A stretch of DNA of 64,000 bases from JAUCQB01 sp964586235 (GTDB taxonomy: Bacteria > Planctomycetota > Phycisphaerae > UBA1845 > PWPN01), in NCBI GenBank assembly GCA_964586235.1, contig CAZPIO010000013.1, positions 1 to 64,000 of the forward strand. Reading direction: 5' to 3'. How positions within the stretch are numbered: the first letter of the stretch is position 1; each line of letters starts with the position of its first letter. Positions 1-7,846 of this stretch are shown here, one piece after another. Made by a program: the position numbers and the translations under genes. The notes below the pieces were generated by a model. That model did not search any database. It was not told the origin of the DNA and worked only from the letters and a program-made list of their open reading frames with translations.

Positions 1-222
1 GTCCACCGGCCGGTCCAGCGCCGAGAGATTCGCCGGATCGATGTCCGCAAGCCATACGTCATGACCGACCGATCGTAAAGCCGTCGCGATCGCATGGCCG
101 CTGCTGAGGCTTACCTCGCGTTCGGAACGCGGCCCGCCCGAAAGAACGGTGATCTTCAGACCGCGCTCGACCCGCAGGCAGTTGGTTTCAGTTCGGATTG
201 CTTGTTCCGCCAGGTGTGTCAT
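1..222 (-). CDS. ddl: D-alanine--D-alanine ligase, N-terminal part (cut by window start)
   Basis: Seventy-four codons read from an ATG at 222 to the window edge with no stop. The translation contains 'ITVLSGGPRSEREVSLSSG' around residues 24-42. This matches the Ddl N-terminus, where a 'GG.S.EREVS..SG' loop belongs to the first ATP-grasp subdomain. Ddl joins two D-alanines in the cytoplasm to make the dipeptide that MurF adds to the wall precursor. A purine-rich stretch (GGGAAATGGAAG) precedes the ATG. The gene lies 48 nt after murB in the same direction, as in many dcw clusters. About three quarters of the protein is outside the window, so the catalytic residues cannot be checked. Confidence 0.88.
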   Translation of the reverse strand, partial: MTHLAEQAIRTETNCLRVERGLKITVLSGGPRSEREVSLSSGHAIATALRSVGHDVWLADIDPANLSALDRPVD

Positions 223-270
223 GTTGGACTTCCATTTCCCTGTTACGCCGTCCCTGCTCGAGACGGGGTG

Positions 271-1218
271 TCACACAATCGGTTCGGCGGTGCGGGCCGT
301 TTGACAACCCCACATCTGGACCTCCGTCTCCAGTTCGACGCCGAACCGGTCCGCAACCTCCCGCCGGATGATGCCGATCAGGCTCAGCACATCTCCGGCG
401 GCGGCTCCGGCCTCGGTCACGATGAAATTCGCGTGCTTCCGCGAGACGACGGCCCCGCCCACGCGCCGGCCCTTCAGACCGGCCTGGTCGATCAGCGAGC
501 CCGCGCTCCCGCCGGAAGGATTCTTGAAGACACATCCCGCGGAGTTGTCCGACAGAGGCTGCGTCTTCTTCTTCAATTCCCAGATTTCCTTGAACCGGAC
601 CCGCAATTGCTTCGGATCTCCCGGTTCGAGAATAAGAGTGGCCCCGCAGACAACCGTCCCGGCCAGCCTCGAACCACGATACCCGAAACCCGCCTGCTCG
701 CGCGTCACGGTCCGCCGCTGCCCGTCGGCATCAACGACGTCCACGTCCTTGACCACGTCGCAGATGTTCCCGAAACGCCCCCCGGCGTTCATGCGGAGCA
801 GGCCTCCGACCGTCCCCGGAATCCCCGCCAGAACCTCCAGGCCGCCCAGGCCGTTGCGGACCGCATCGGCAATCAGGCGGTACATATCCGCGCCGGCCGC
901 CACGGTGATGAAGGCCGGCTCGTTCGCCCGGCGGACTTGCCCCTCGGCCCATTCCACACGTTCAAACGCGGGATCACTCAGCCGGATCACGAGGGCATCC
1001 ACCCCGTCGTCACCAACCAGCAGGTTGGCTCCCAAGCCCAGCGGCAGCACCTCCACGCCTTCCTGGCGGCAGCGGCGAACCAGTTCACGAATCTGGTCAA
1101 CGGATCGAGGCCGTGCAAACCACCGGGCCGGCCCGCCCACGCGCAGACACGTGTGCTGCGCCAGAGGCTCGTTCTCGGCGACGATCTCGGACAGGTCTGA
1201 CAGAGAATCCGTCTTCAT
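271..1218 (-). CDS. murB: UDP-N-acetylenolpyruvoylglucosamine reductase
   Basis: 315 residues, of normal length for a type II MurB. It reduces the enolpyruvyl group of UDP-GlcNAc-enolpyruvate to UDP-MurNAc in the cytoplasm, using FAD and NADPH. An FAD-binding segment with 'LGLGANLLV' lies near residue 62, 'AGIPGTVGG' near 130 and 'NSAGCVFKNP' near 225. The C-terminal 'SRKHANFIV' block is also typical. In the 'SAG.VFKNP' motif the position usually occupied by the proton-donating serine is cysteine. The ATG at 1218 begins 6 nt after the murC stop, so the two are probably translationally linked. Confidence 0.95.
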   Translation of the reverse strand: MKTDSLSDLSEIVAENEPLAQHTCLRVGGPARWFARPRSVDQIRELVRRCRQEGVEVLPLGLGANLLVGDDGVDALVIRLSDPAFERVEWAEGQVRRANEPAFITVAAGADMYRLIADAVRNGLGGLEVLAGIPGTVGGLLRMNAGGRFGNICDVVKDVDVVDADGQRRTVTREQAGFGYRGSRLAGTVVCGATLILEPGDPKQLRVRFKEIWELKKKTQPLSDNSAGCVFKNPSGGSAGSLIDQAGLKGRRVGGAVVSRKHANFIVTEAGAAAGDVLSLIGIIRREVADRFGVELETEVQMWGCQTARTAEPIV

Positions 1219-1224
1219 ACGCTC

Positions 1225-2766
1225 TCAGTGGTCGGCCGAGTCGCCCATGGCGACGAAACTGCTGCCGTCCTTGTGTGCGCCGGCCAGCCCGGTAAGCACG
1301 CTGTCGGCCACCTGCCACACGTTCCCCGCGCCCATCGTGATGATCACGTCGCCGCTGCGGATTTCCCGGCACAGCCACTTGGTGATCGAGTCGAAATCGG
1401 GGTCGTAACGGGCCTCGCCGTCACGCAGGCGGATCAGGTCCACCAGGTCCTTGGCTTCGATCAGTCCGCGCTCCGCCTCGCTGTCGCGGACAAAGTAGAT
1501 GTCTGGCACGATCACGACGTCGGCCGCGCCGAAGCTGTTCGCGAAATCGTTCAGCAGGAAGCGGGTCCGCGAGTGCTGGTGCGGCTGAAACACAACGCAG
1601 AGCTTGCGCGGGTTGTAAAACTCGCGAACGGCCTTGAGCGTCGCCTGAATCTCCCGCGGATGATGGGCATAGTCGTCCAGGACCGTCACGCCGCCGATGC
1701 AGCCTCGCAGGGTCATGCGCCGGTGAGCGCCGCGGAACTCACCCAACGCCCCGGCGATCACCTCAGGTTTGACTCCGCAGTAGAAGCAGACGGCGGTCGC
1801 GGCCAGGGCGTTGTATACGTTGTGGCGGCCGGGGATGCCGGGTGTCATCTCCGTCAGCGGCTGACCCTTGCGCAGCACGCGGAAGCAGTAGCTCCCCCTC
1901 TTGGCATCCAGGATTTCCGCCCGCCAGTCGAACAGTCCCTGCACGCCGAATGTCTCGGTCGTGGCCGGGGCATGCTCGACCGCCCGCATCGTGTTGCGGT
2001 CCTCACCGTTTACCACCAGCAGACCGTCCGCCGGAACCAGTGACGCGAAATCATGAAAAGAAGCGATGATCTCCTCGATGCCCCGGTAGTAGTCCAGATG
2101 ATCCTCGTCGACGTTCAAAACGAGTCCGTAACGCGGCCGAAGGTTGAGGTACGAACGGTCGTACTCGCAGGCTTCGACCACGAACTGATCGCCGTCGCCG
2201 ACGCCCGATCCGCCGCCCAGTTGCTCCACGCCCGCCCCGATCACGAACGAGGGATCTAGACCCGCTTGCTGCAGAACGTAGGCAATCATCGCCGTGGTCG
2301 TGCTCTTGCCGTGCGTGCCCGCGACGGCAATCCCCATCTTGCGGGACATGAGCAGTCCCAGGAGCTGGGAGTACTTGACGACCTCGATGCCTCGAACGCG
2401 GGCCTCAATCAGCTCGGGATCCGAGTCCTTCACGGCCGCCGAGTGCACGACCAGGCCGCAGTCCGCCGGGACGTGGCTCGGCTTGCTGCCGATGTGGATG
2501 TCGACGCCCTGCTCGGACAGCAGAACGAGGGCCCCGGACTGGTTGCGATCCGAGCCGCTCACCTTGGCCCCCGCGCGCATGAGCACGCGAGCCGCGCCGC
2601 GCATGCCGCAACCGCCTATGCCGATCATGTGGACCCGCAGGCCCGCCGGATCGAAGACTCCGTTGTCCTTGCTCGCAAGCTTGCCGCCCGGCGAGACGGC
2701 TGAAGTCAATCCGCTCGACCCGAGACTACCGGCTGCTTCACAACTCGCCCCTGCTGCCTGGGACAT
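1225..2766 (-). CDS. murC: UDP-N-acetylmuramate--L-alanine ligase
   Basis: 513 residues from the ATG at 2766, chosen because GGAAGG stands 7 nt upstream; the frame stays open further upstream without such a site. MurC adds L-alanine to UDP-MurNAc using ATP. A Ser/Ala/Gly-rich tail of about 45 residues precedes the Rossmann loop 'IGIGGCGMRG'. The ATP-binding loop 'GTHGKSTTT' follows near residue 130, then the Mur-ligase central domain ('NVDEDHLDYY') and the C-terminal domain ('DDYAHHPREIQ', 'FQPHQHSR'). The 'HQHSRT' block separates MurC from MurD/E/F. It sits between murG and murB, as in standard dcw clusters. The N-terminal tail is longer than usual. Confidence 0.95.
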   Translation of the reverse strand: MSQAAGASCEAAGSLGSSGLTSAVSPGGKLASKDNGVFDPAGLRVHMIGIGGCGMRGAARVLMRAGAKVSGSDRNQSGALVLLSEQGVDIHIGSKPSHVPADCGLVVHSAAVKDSDPELIEARVRGIEVVKYSQLLGLLMSRKMGIAVAGTHGKSTTTAMIAYVLQQAGLDPSFVIGAGVEQLGGGSGVGDGDQFVVEACEYDRSYLNLRPRYGLVLNVDEDHLDYYRGIEEIIASFHDFASLVPADGLLVVNGEDRNTMRAVEHAPATTETFGVQGLFDWRAEILDAKRGSYCFRVLRKGQPLTEMTPGIPGRHNVYNALAATAVCFYCGVKPEVIAGALGEFRGAHRRMTLRGCIGGVTVLDDYAHHPREIQATLKAVREFYNPRKLCVVFQPHQHSRTRFLLNDFANSFGAADVVIVPDIYFVRDSEAERGLIEAKDLVDLIRLRDGEARYDPDFDSITKWLCREIRSGDVIITMGAGNVWQVADSVLTGLAGAHKDGSSFVAMGDSADH

Positions 2767-3169
2767 CGAGAATCCTTCCGTGTGATGTGAGACAACTACG
2801 TCACGCAACCGGCCGACTCGTCCCCATAAGGCTTGTCCATCACACCTCCACAAGCCGATGCTTCGGCCCCTCCCCATCAGGCCGGCTCCGCCACCTCATG
2901 GCGAGCTTCACGGGTAAGCAACAAACCGCCGCTGCACACGACTCACCGGCTTGGCTCGCACATTCTAGTGCGATAAGCGATTTGTTCCAATCGCGCACCG
3001 GCCGCACGCGATGCCGAAACAGACCGGCCGCGCGCAGCCTTCGCGCTCCAAGCTGGCTTTGCCCTTAGTTGTATCGGGAGTCGATCTGACTTTCCTTTAG
3101 GGCGGACAAGGAGTTGCGGCGCGTCCGACGAGGAATTTCTGCGCCAAGCCGGCGAAGACCACAGGTCCG
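2767..3169. other. Intergenic region between murG and murC
   Basis: About 400 nt with no convincing gene on either strand. Short open frames here lack ribosome-binding sites and have shadow-like composition. No clear terminator or strong promoter was seen. The gap is unusual inside a co-directional dcw cluster and could hold a promoter for murC-murB-ddl. Confidence 0.4.
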
Positions 3170-4345
3170 CTAATATCGCAGGCCCGCGGCTTGACAAAGC
3201 CGTTCGGCGATCTCCGCCGCCGCGTGCGGCTTGCCCAGTCCGCAAGCCGCGGCAGCCATCTTCGCGCGATGCGCGGCGTTGTTGAGAATGTCGGACAGAA
3301 CCGGCTCCAGTTGCCCGGCGTTGGCCGAGGCATCCTTCAGGTCATCCAGCAGGATTGCCGCTCCGGCTTCAACCAGAACCTCCGCGTTGTGCCATTGATG
3401 CCGGTCACGGTGAAACGGATACGGCAGCAGGATCGACGGCTTGCCCATGGCGAGGATTTCGGCCAGGGTTGAGGCCCCGGCACGGGAAACGATCAGGTCG
3501 GCCGCAAACATGGCCTCGGCCATGCGGTCAGTAAACGGCAAAACGACCGCCGGCAGGCCCGACTGCTGGTATGCCGCCCGCACACGCTCCCCGTCCGCCT
3601 GCCCGGTCAGGTGCAAAACCTGCCAGCCGGCGGTCGCAATCAGGCCTCCCAGTTGAACAAACGCATCGTTGATGGTCCGCGCGCCCTGTGAAGCCCCGGT
3701 GATCAGCAACACCGGGCGGTCCGGGCTCGAGCCGAAAGACCTTTTCAGCTCTCCCGCCATCCGCCGGACCCCGTCGGCGCCGCCCGTCTTGGCGGCCTCC
3801 TCACAGATCAAGCGGAAGGCTTTGCGGACCGGGCATCCGGCAACGAGAATGCGCGCCGACTCGGGAAAATGCTTGCGCGTCACCGGCCATTGGGCGAAAA
3901 CACCGGCCAGACTCGGTTTGGCCCCGAGATGCAGGTTCGCTCTGCCGGGAACGGCATCCGGGTTCAGCAGAAACGTGGGAATGCCCATCTGCAGGCCGGT
4001 GTGCACCGGCGGCCCGGAGGCGTAACCCCCCGCTCCAACGATCACCGCCGGGCGACGCTCCCGAAACGCTCTTCGACAGGCTGAAACCGACCGGCGCCAC
4101 CGCCAGAGGAACCTCGGCCATCGCCACGGCCGTGACGGGAACGGCAGAACGGTCAGCGGCCGCCCCTCGACCCCGACCTTCCCCAGCACCTCACGGTCGA
4201 TCGGCCGCTCCGTGCAGAAAAACGACACGTCGACCGGCAGACCTCGCTCGCGGAGCAGCTCAACGACCGCCAGTGCCGGGAATAGATGTCCCCCGGTCCC
4301 ACCGCCGGCAAACACGAACCAATGCCGGGATCCGCTCACATCCAT
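3170..4345 (-). CDS. murG: UDP-N-acetylglucosamine--N-acetylmuramyl-(pentapeptide) pyrophosphoryl-undecaprenol GlcNAc transferase
   Basis: 391 residues. MurG is the peripheral inner-membrane GT28 enzyme that converts lipid I to lipid II by adding GlcNAc. The N-terminal glycine-rich loop 'FAGGGTGGHLFPALAV' starts at residue 12. The C-terminal domain has 'LLITGASQGARTIND' and the UDP-GlcNAc-binding block 'SRAGASTLAEILAMGKP' followed by 'LLPYPFHRDRHQWHNA', which matches the family HQ..NA motif. GGAAAGG lies just before the ATG at 4345. It is 86 nt downstream of ftsW, the usual order. Confidence 0.96.
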   Translation of the reverse strand: MDVSGSRHWFVFAGGGTGGHLFPALAVVELLRERGLPVDVSFFCTERPIDREVLGKVGVEGRPLTVLPFPSRPWRWPRFLWRWRRSVSACRRAFRERRPAVIVGAGGYASGPPVHTGLQMGIPTFLLNPDAVPGRANLHLGAKPSLAGVFAQWPVTRKHFPESARILVAGCPVRKAFRLICEEAAKTGGADGVRRMAGELKRSFGSSPDRPVLLITGASQGARTINDAFVQLGGLIATAGWQVLHLTGQADGERVRAAYQQSGLPAVVLPFTDRMAEAMFAADLIVSRAGASTLAEILAMGKPSILLPYPFHRDRHQWHNAEVLVEAGAAILLDDLKDASANAGQLEPVLSDILNNAAHRAKMAAAACGLGKPHAAAEIAERLCQAAGLRY

Positions 4346-4431
4346 GCCTTTCCAGGTGAAAGCCCGCAGGTGTCATCGGTGACGGAGAATCAGTCGCGAG
4401 AGTCTGCCCCATAGGCCGACCTGACCCGGTT

Positions 4432-5625
4432 TCATCCTCTCTTGGCCGGCAAACCGGATCGCCGGGCAATGTTCGCCAGGACCCCGACTAGCCCCCCCAG
4501 AAACACAGTGCCCGAGCCGCCGGCCGAGACCAGGGGCAGAGCAATCCCCTTGGTCGGCACCGACGCGGTGACCACGGCAATGTTCATGGCGGCTTGGACG
4601 CCTACGATCAGCACAATCCCGAACGCCAACAGACGACCGACCGGGTCCGGGCATCGCATCACCACCCCGCGGCCGAGCCAGACCAGGGTGATGAAAAGAC
4701 AGATCACGGCGATGGCTCCCACGATCCCCAATTCCTCGCAGATCACCGCGAAGATGAAATCGTTCCGAGCCTCGGGCAGATAGCCCTTCACGAAACCGTT
4801 ACCCAGGCCGCGCCCCCACCAACCGCCGTTGACGATGGTGCACATCGACTGGATGACCTGGTAGCCCTTCCCCGCAGCGTCCTGGAACGGGTCGAGGAAG
4901 ATCTTGAGGCGGTCGATCCGGTGAGGCTTGGTGATGATGAGGTACCCGAACGCGGGGACGACCGGGACAACCATGAGCAGCAGGTGCCATATCTTCGCCC
5001 CGGCCACCAGGAGCATCCCGCCGGCCACAACCACCAGCAGCGCCGCCGTGCCGAAATCTTCCAGCCCGATGCCCCCTGCGCAAATCCCCGTGACGATCAT
5101 CATTGGAAGCAGGCCGGTCCAGAACTTCCGTACGTTGACCCGGTAAGCCGTCCAGGTGGCCAGAAAGATCGGCAAGGCCCCCTTGACCAGCTCGGATGGC
5201 TGAAACCGACTGCTCGTACCCGGAATCTTCAGCCAGCGAATCGCGCCGTTGACCTCCACACCCAGACCGGGCACAAAAACCAGCGCGCAGACGCCGAGCG
5301 CCAGGATGAGCAGCACCAGGGCCCCGTAGCCCCGCCCCACCGACCACAAGCTGTAGGGCACACGCGTCATGACCAGCATGGCGATCAGGCCGGCGATGAC
5401 GAAAGCCAGTTGTCGAATCGCATCGGTTTGCCAGATGGGCCAGATGACCAGCGGATGATCGATCGAGGTGCTGGCCGAGAAGGTCATCACCGCGCCGATG
5501 GCCATCAGACCGCCGGCCACGGCCACGATCCACACGGACATGGCGTGAGCCCGCTCCTCAGACGTCAACGCCGGCACATCTGGGGAAACCGCGGAATCCA
5601 TTCCCATGATCAGAGCATCGCTCAT
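4432..5625 (-). CDS. ftsW: Lipid II polymerase / division protein FtsW (SEDS family)
   Basis: 397 residues with about ten hydrophobic segments. SEDS proteins polymerise lipid II in the cytoplasmic membrane. FtsW works with a class B PBP at the septum, and such a PBP is encoded in this cluster. The family signature near the C-terminus is clear: 'NIAVVTASVPTKGIALPLVSAG' region with 'SAGGSG'. The large periplasmic loop and 'QPSELVKGALPIFLA' around residue 140 also fit. RodA is the alternative, but the dcw position favours FtsW. The ATG at 5625 has only a weak Shine-Dalgarno sequence, and an internal ATG at 5601 is also possible. Confidence 0.93.
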   Translation of the reverse strand: MSDALIMGMDSAVSPDVPALTSEERAHAMSVWIVAVAGGLMAIGAVMTFSASTSIDHPLVIWPIWQTDAIRQLAFVIAGLIAMLVMTRVPYSLWSVGRGYGALVLLILALGVCALVFVPGLGVEVNGAIRWLKIPGTSSRFQPSELVKGALPIFLATWTAYRVNVRKFWTGLLPMMIVTGICAGGIGLEDFGTAALLVVVAGGMLLVAGAKIWHLLLMVVPVVPAFGYLIITKPHRIDRLKIFLDPFQDAAGKGYQVIQSMCTIVNGGWWGRGLGNGFVKGYLPEARNDFIFAVICEELGIVGAIAVICLFITLVWLGRGVVMRCPDPVGRLLAFGIVLIVGVQAAMNIAVVTASVPTKGIALPLVSAGGSGTVFLGGLVGVLANIARRSGLPAKRG

Positions 5626-5651
5626 CGTGGCTCAGCTTTCAAGGTCGGGTG

Positions 5652-5676
5652 GCCCAGGTTCTTCCTGAACCTGGGC
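5652..5676. repeat. Palindromic intergenic element, copy 1
   Basis: A perfect 10-bp inverted repeat (GCCCAGGTTC / GAACCTGGGC) with a 5-nt loop, just upstream of ftsW on its template side. A near-identical element (GACCCAGGTT / AACCTGGGTC, 5-nt loop) lies at 41305-41329. Both are preceded by GGGTG and followed by a CTCG...GATT tract, so this is a repeated element and not a chance hairpin. No T-run follows on either strand. Confidence 0.75.
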
Positions 5677-5984
5677 TCGCGATTGTCACTCGCAGTGTGC
5701 CACTGCTCTATGAGCAGTGCGGGCGTACTCCAACTCCCCCTCCCCGGACAATCCAACCGCCGATCCATTTATCATCGGCCTGCGGGCTCTTCTGCGCTCA
5801 ACATTCGTACTACAATCAGCGTTGGCTGGCCTCTTCGATCCGAGACCAGTCCCAGATCGCCGTCCCGGCTGTAATCCAGGCGACCATTGTGGCACCATCG
5901 GGACAGCCTCAACTCTCACCGCCTCACGTGCCGATCCGCTCAGCTCATGATAGGATGCTGTTCATCCAGCCCATGGAGGTAGCC
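5677..5984. other. Divergent intergenic region between ftsW and a secreted hydrolase
   Basis: About 310 nt with no supported gene. The frame of the downstream hydrolase is open through it but has non-coding composition. A TAGGAT at 5951-5956 could be a weak -10 for the hydrolase; no matching -35 was found. Confidence 0.35.
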
Positions 5985-6905
5985 ATGACAAAGCTCACAG
6001 TGCTGGCCCTTCTCACCACCGGATCGCCCGCCGCCATAGCCCAGCCGGTCACGTGGGAGTCGACCGAGGTCGGGCAAACGGCGATCGTCCGGATGAGAAA
6101 CGCCCCCTACCCTCACCCCAGCCGCGCCGACGGCTTCAGGAGCGGCGACAAAGTCTTCCCCCGCGACCCGCATTACGTGGACAACAGCGTGGCCCTCTTC
6201 ATTCCCAAGGGCTACCAGCCGCAGAAACGCACCGACCTGCTGCTCTACTTCCACGGGCACAGCAACAACATCCGCAAGGCCATGACCGATTTCAGGCTGC
6301 GCGAACAGATAGTCGCCAGCGGCCGCAACCTCATCCTGGTTTTCCCGGAAGGCCCGAAAGATGTCCCCGACTCCGGCGGCGGCAAGCTTGAAGAGAAAGA
6401 CGGTCTCCGGCGTCTCGTCGAGGAGGTGCTCGGCACTCTGGCCACCGACAAGAAGATCCCCGGCACGGAGCTGGGACACGTCGCGCTTGCCGGCCACAGC
6501 GGGGCTTACCGGGTCATTTCCTTCTGTGTCGAGCAGGGTGGCTTGCCGGACGCCGTCAACGAAGTGGGTCTGCTGGATGCGAGCTACGACCGACTCGACG
6601 CCTTCGTCGACTGGACCGCCAGGAAACCCGACGCCCGCCTTTTCAGCATCTTCACCGACCACCTCGCCGACGAGAACGTGTACTTGATGACCCACCTGCG
6701 TAAGCGCAAGGTGGCCTGCGAACTGCTCGATGAGGAGGACGCGACGGAGGTAATCCTGTCAAAGACGCGGATCACCTTCGTCCACACCCGCAAGCTCAAG
6801 CACAACGATACCGTTCAGTGGCTCGAACGATGGCTCCGCGCGGGCGGGCAGGCTCCGCCAACGCGCACGAACTTGAAGTCGCAGGCCTTCAAACCCGAAC
6901 CCTGA
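5985..6905 (+). CDS. Secreted alpha/beta hydrolase (esterase-like)
   Basis: 306 residues from the ATG at 5985, chosen because a perfect GGAGGT lies 4 nt upstream. Residues 1-19 form a signal peptide ending 'AAIA', so the product is probably periplasmic. It has the alpha/beta-hydrolase layout: 'LLLYFHGHSNN' (oxyanion strand and loop), 'LILVFPEGP', then the nucleophile elbow 'LAGHSGAYR' with serine as nucleophile. The acid and histidine are less certain; 'FVHTRKLKHNDTV' near the end may carry the histidine. The substrate is unknown. It lies in the mraY-ftsW gap in the opposite direction, so it is not part of the dcw operon. Confidence 0.8.
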   Translation: MTKLTVLALLTTGSPAAIAQPVTWESTEVGQTAIVRMRNAPYPHPSRADGFRSGDKVFPRDPHYVDNSVALFIPKGYQPQKRTDLLLYFHGHSNNIRKAMTDFRLREQIVASGRNLILVFPEGPKDVPDSGGGKLEEKDGLRRLVEEVLGTLATDKKIPGTELGHVALAGHSGAYRVISFCVEQGGLPDAVNEVGLLDASYDRLDAFVDWTARKPDARLFSIFTDHLADENVYLMTHLRKRKVACELLDEEDATEVILSKTRITFVHTRKLKHNDTVQWLERWLRAGGQAPPTRTNLKSQAFKPEP

Positions 6906-6919
6906 ACCCTGAACCCTGC
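6893..6919. repeat. Heptamer tandem repeat (CCCTGAA)n
   Basis: Three to four head-to-tail copies of CCCTGAA (complement TTCAGGG), the first with a CCCGAA variant, overlapping the end of the hydrolase gene. The same heptamer with the same G-for-A variant recurs in opposite orientation at 61681-61709. Confidence 0.7.
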
Positions 6920-6930
6920 TTCACCCCGCG

Positions 6931-6966
6931 CAAAAAGAAGGCCGCGATCAGATGACCGCGGCCTTC
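6931..6966 (-). terminator. Rho-independent terminator of the RRM gene
   Basis: On the minus strand a perfect 10-bp GC-rich stem (GAAGGCCGCG / CGCGGCCTTC, 10-nt loop) is followed directly by TTTTT. It starts 27 nt after the stop of the RRM protein gene. It would end that transcript before it reads antisense into the hydrolase. Confidence 0.85.
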
Positions 6967-6993
6967 CCTGTGTAGCATGCTTCTGAGGGAGGA

Positions 6994-7356
6994 TCAATAA
7001 CGGCTTCTGCCGCCGCCGTAGCCGCCACGACCGCCGCCGCCGCCGTAGCCGCCGCGACCGCCGCCGCCGCCACCGTAACCGCCACGGCCGCCGCCACCGC
7101 CGCGATTCTCGCGGGGCTTGGCTTCATTGACCTTGAGCGCACGGCCGTCGTTCTCTTGACCGTCAAGAGCCGCGATCGCCGCCTGAGCTTCCTGATCGGA
7201 GCTCATTTCCACGAACCCAAAACCCTTGCTTCGGCCGGTCGCCCGATCCATGATCACTTCGGCGGTCTCGACCGTGCCAAACGGCGCAAACAGTTCCTCC
7301 AGCTTGGCATCACTCACTGAATACGACAGATTCCCAACATAAAGCTTTTTGCCCAT
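6994..7356 (-). CDS. Glycine-rich RNA-binding protein (single RRM)
   Basis: 120 residues. Residues 2-80 are one RNA-recognition motif with RNP2 'LYVGNLSY' and RNP1 'KGFGFVEM', which bind single-stranded RNA through their aromatic side chains. Residues 85-120 are a low-complexity 'RGG/GGYGGGG' tail. Bacterial proteins of this form resemble the cyanobacterial Rbp family, often linked to cold stress, and plant GR-RBPs. AGGAG lies 9 nt before the ATG. A terminator follows the gene and a possible promoter precedes it, so it is probably a separate transcript inside the dcw cluster. Its mRNA target cannot be read from the sequence. Confidence 0.92.
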   Translation of the reverse strand: MGKKLYVGNLSYSVSDAKLEELFAPFGTVETAEVIMDRATGRSKGFGFVEMSSDQEAQAAIAALDGQENDGRALKVNEAKPRENRGGGGGRGGYGGGGGGRGGYGGGGGRGGYGGGRSRY

Positions 7357-7846
7357 CGTTTAGATCTCCTGTTCATGGGCACTACGACCCGAGTTTTGCT
7401 TTCCGGGTCCTTTCAGAAAGGGGCCGACATTCCGGCCCAGAAGGTCAGGAGGGCGATTGAGAATGCGGTTCGGATTTGACAGATCAAGATCTCGTTCCCA
7501 ACTCGTTCGACTATCCAACCGCCCCTAATATACGCCGACAAGCCAAGAAAGTCCAGGCGCGGTCAAGGCTCCCGCGGGACGCGTCAACGGCCGGCCGGAC
7601 CGCCACCCCCTGCGGAGGCCCCGGCGGAGGCGGCCACTCAGGCCGCCAATCGCCCGCACGAATAGCGGCCCGCTTGCCTGCAGCCGGCCTCCCTGGCGGG
7701 GCAGGGTGGCATCAATATGCCATGAACCGCACCGGCAGTGACGCCCCTCCCACGATCGTGACTCGGCTGCCCCCGGCCCCAAAAGGCGGGCCACCCCCGA
7801 TTCCACTACGCCTTTCCGCGGGCGGTGACGAGTCCCTGTCCTTTGA
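7357..7846 (-). promoter_or_regulatory. Intergenic region with probable promoter and 5' leader of the RRM gene
   Basis: About 490 nt without a gene. On the minus strand TATATT at 7532-7527 could be a -10 box, giving a leader of about 165 nt. The leader holds a small stem (7421-7438, GGGCCG/CGGCCC). Long leaders are common for cold-shock-type RNA-binding proteins, but no -35 was clear. mraY ends at 7847 with no evident terminator. Confidence 0.35.
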
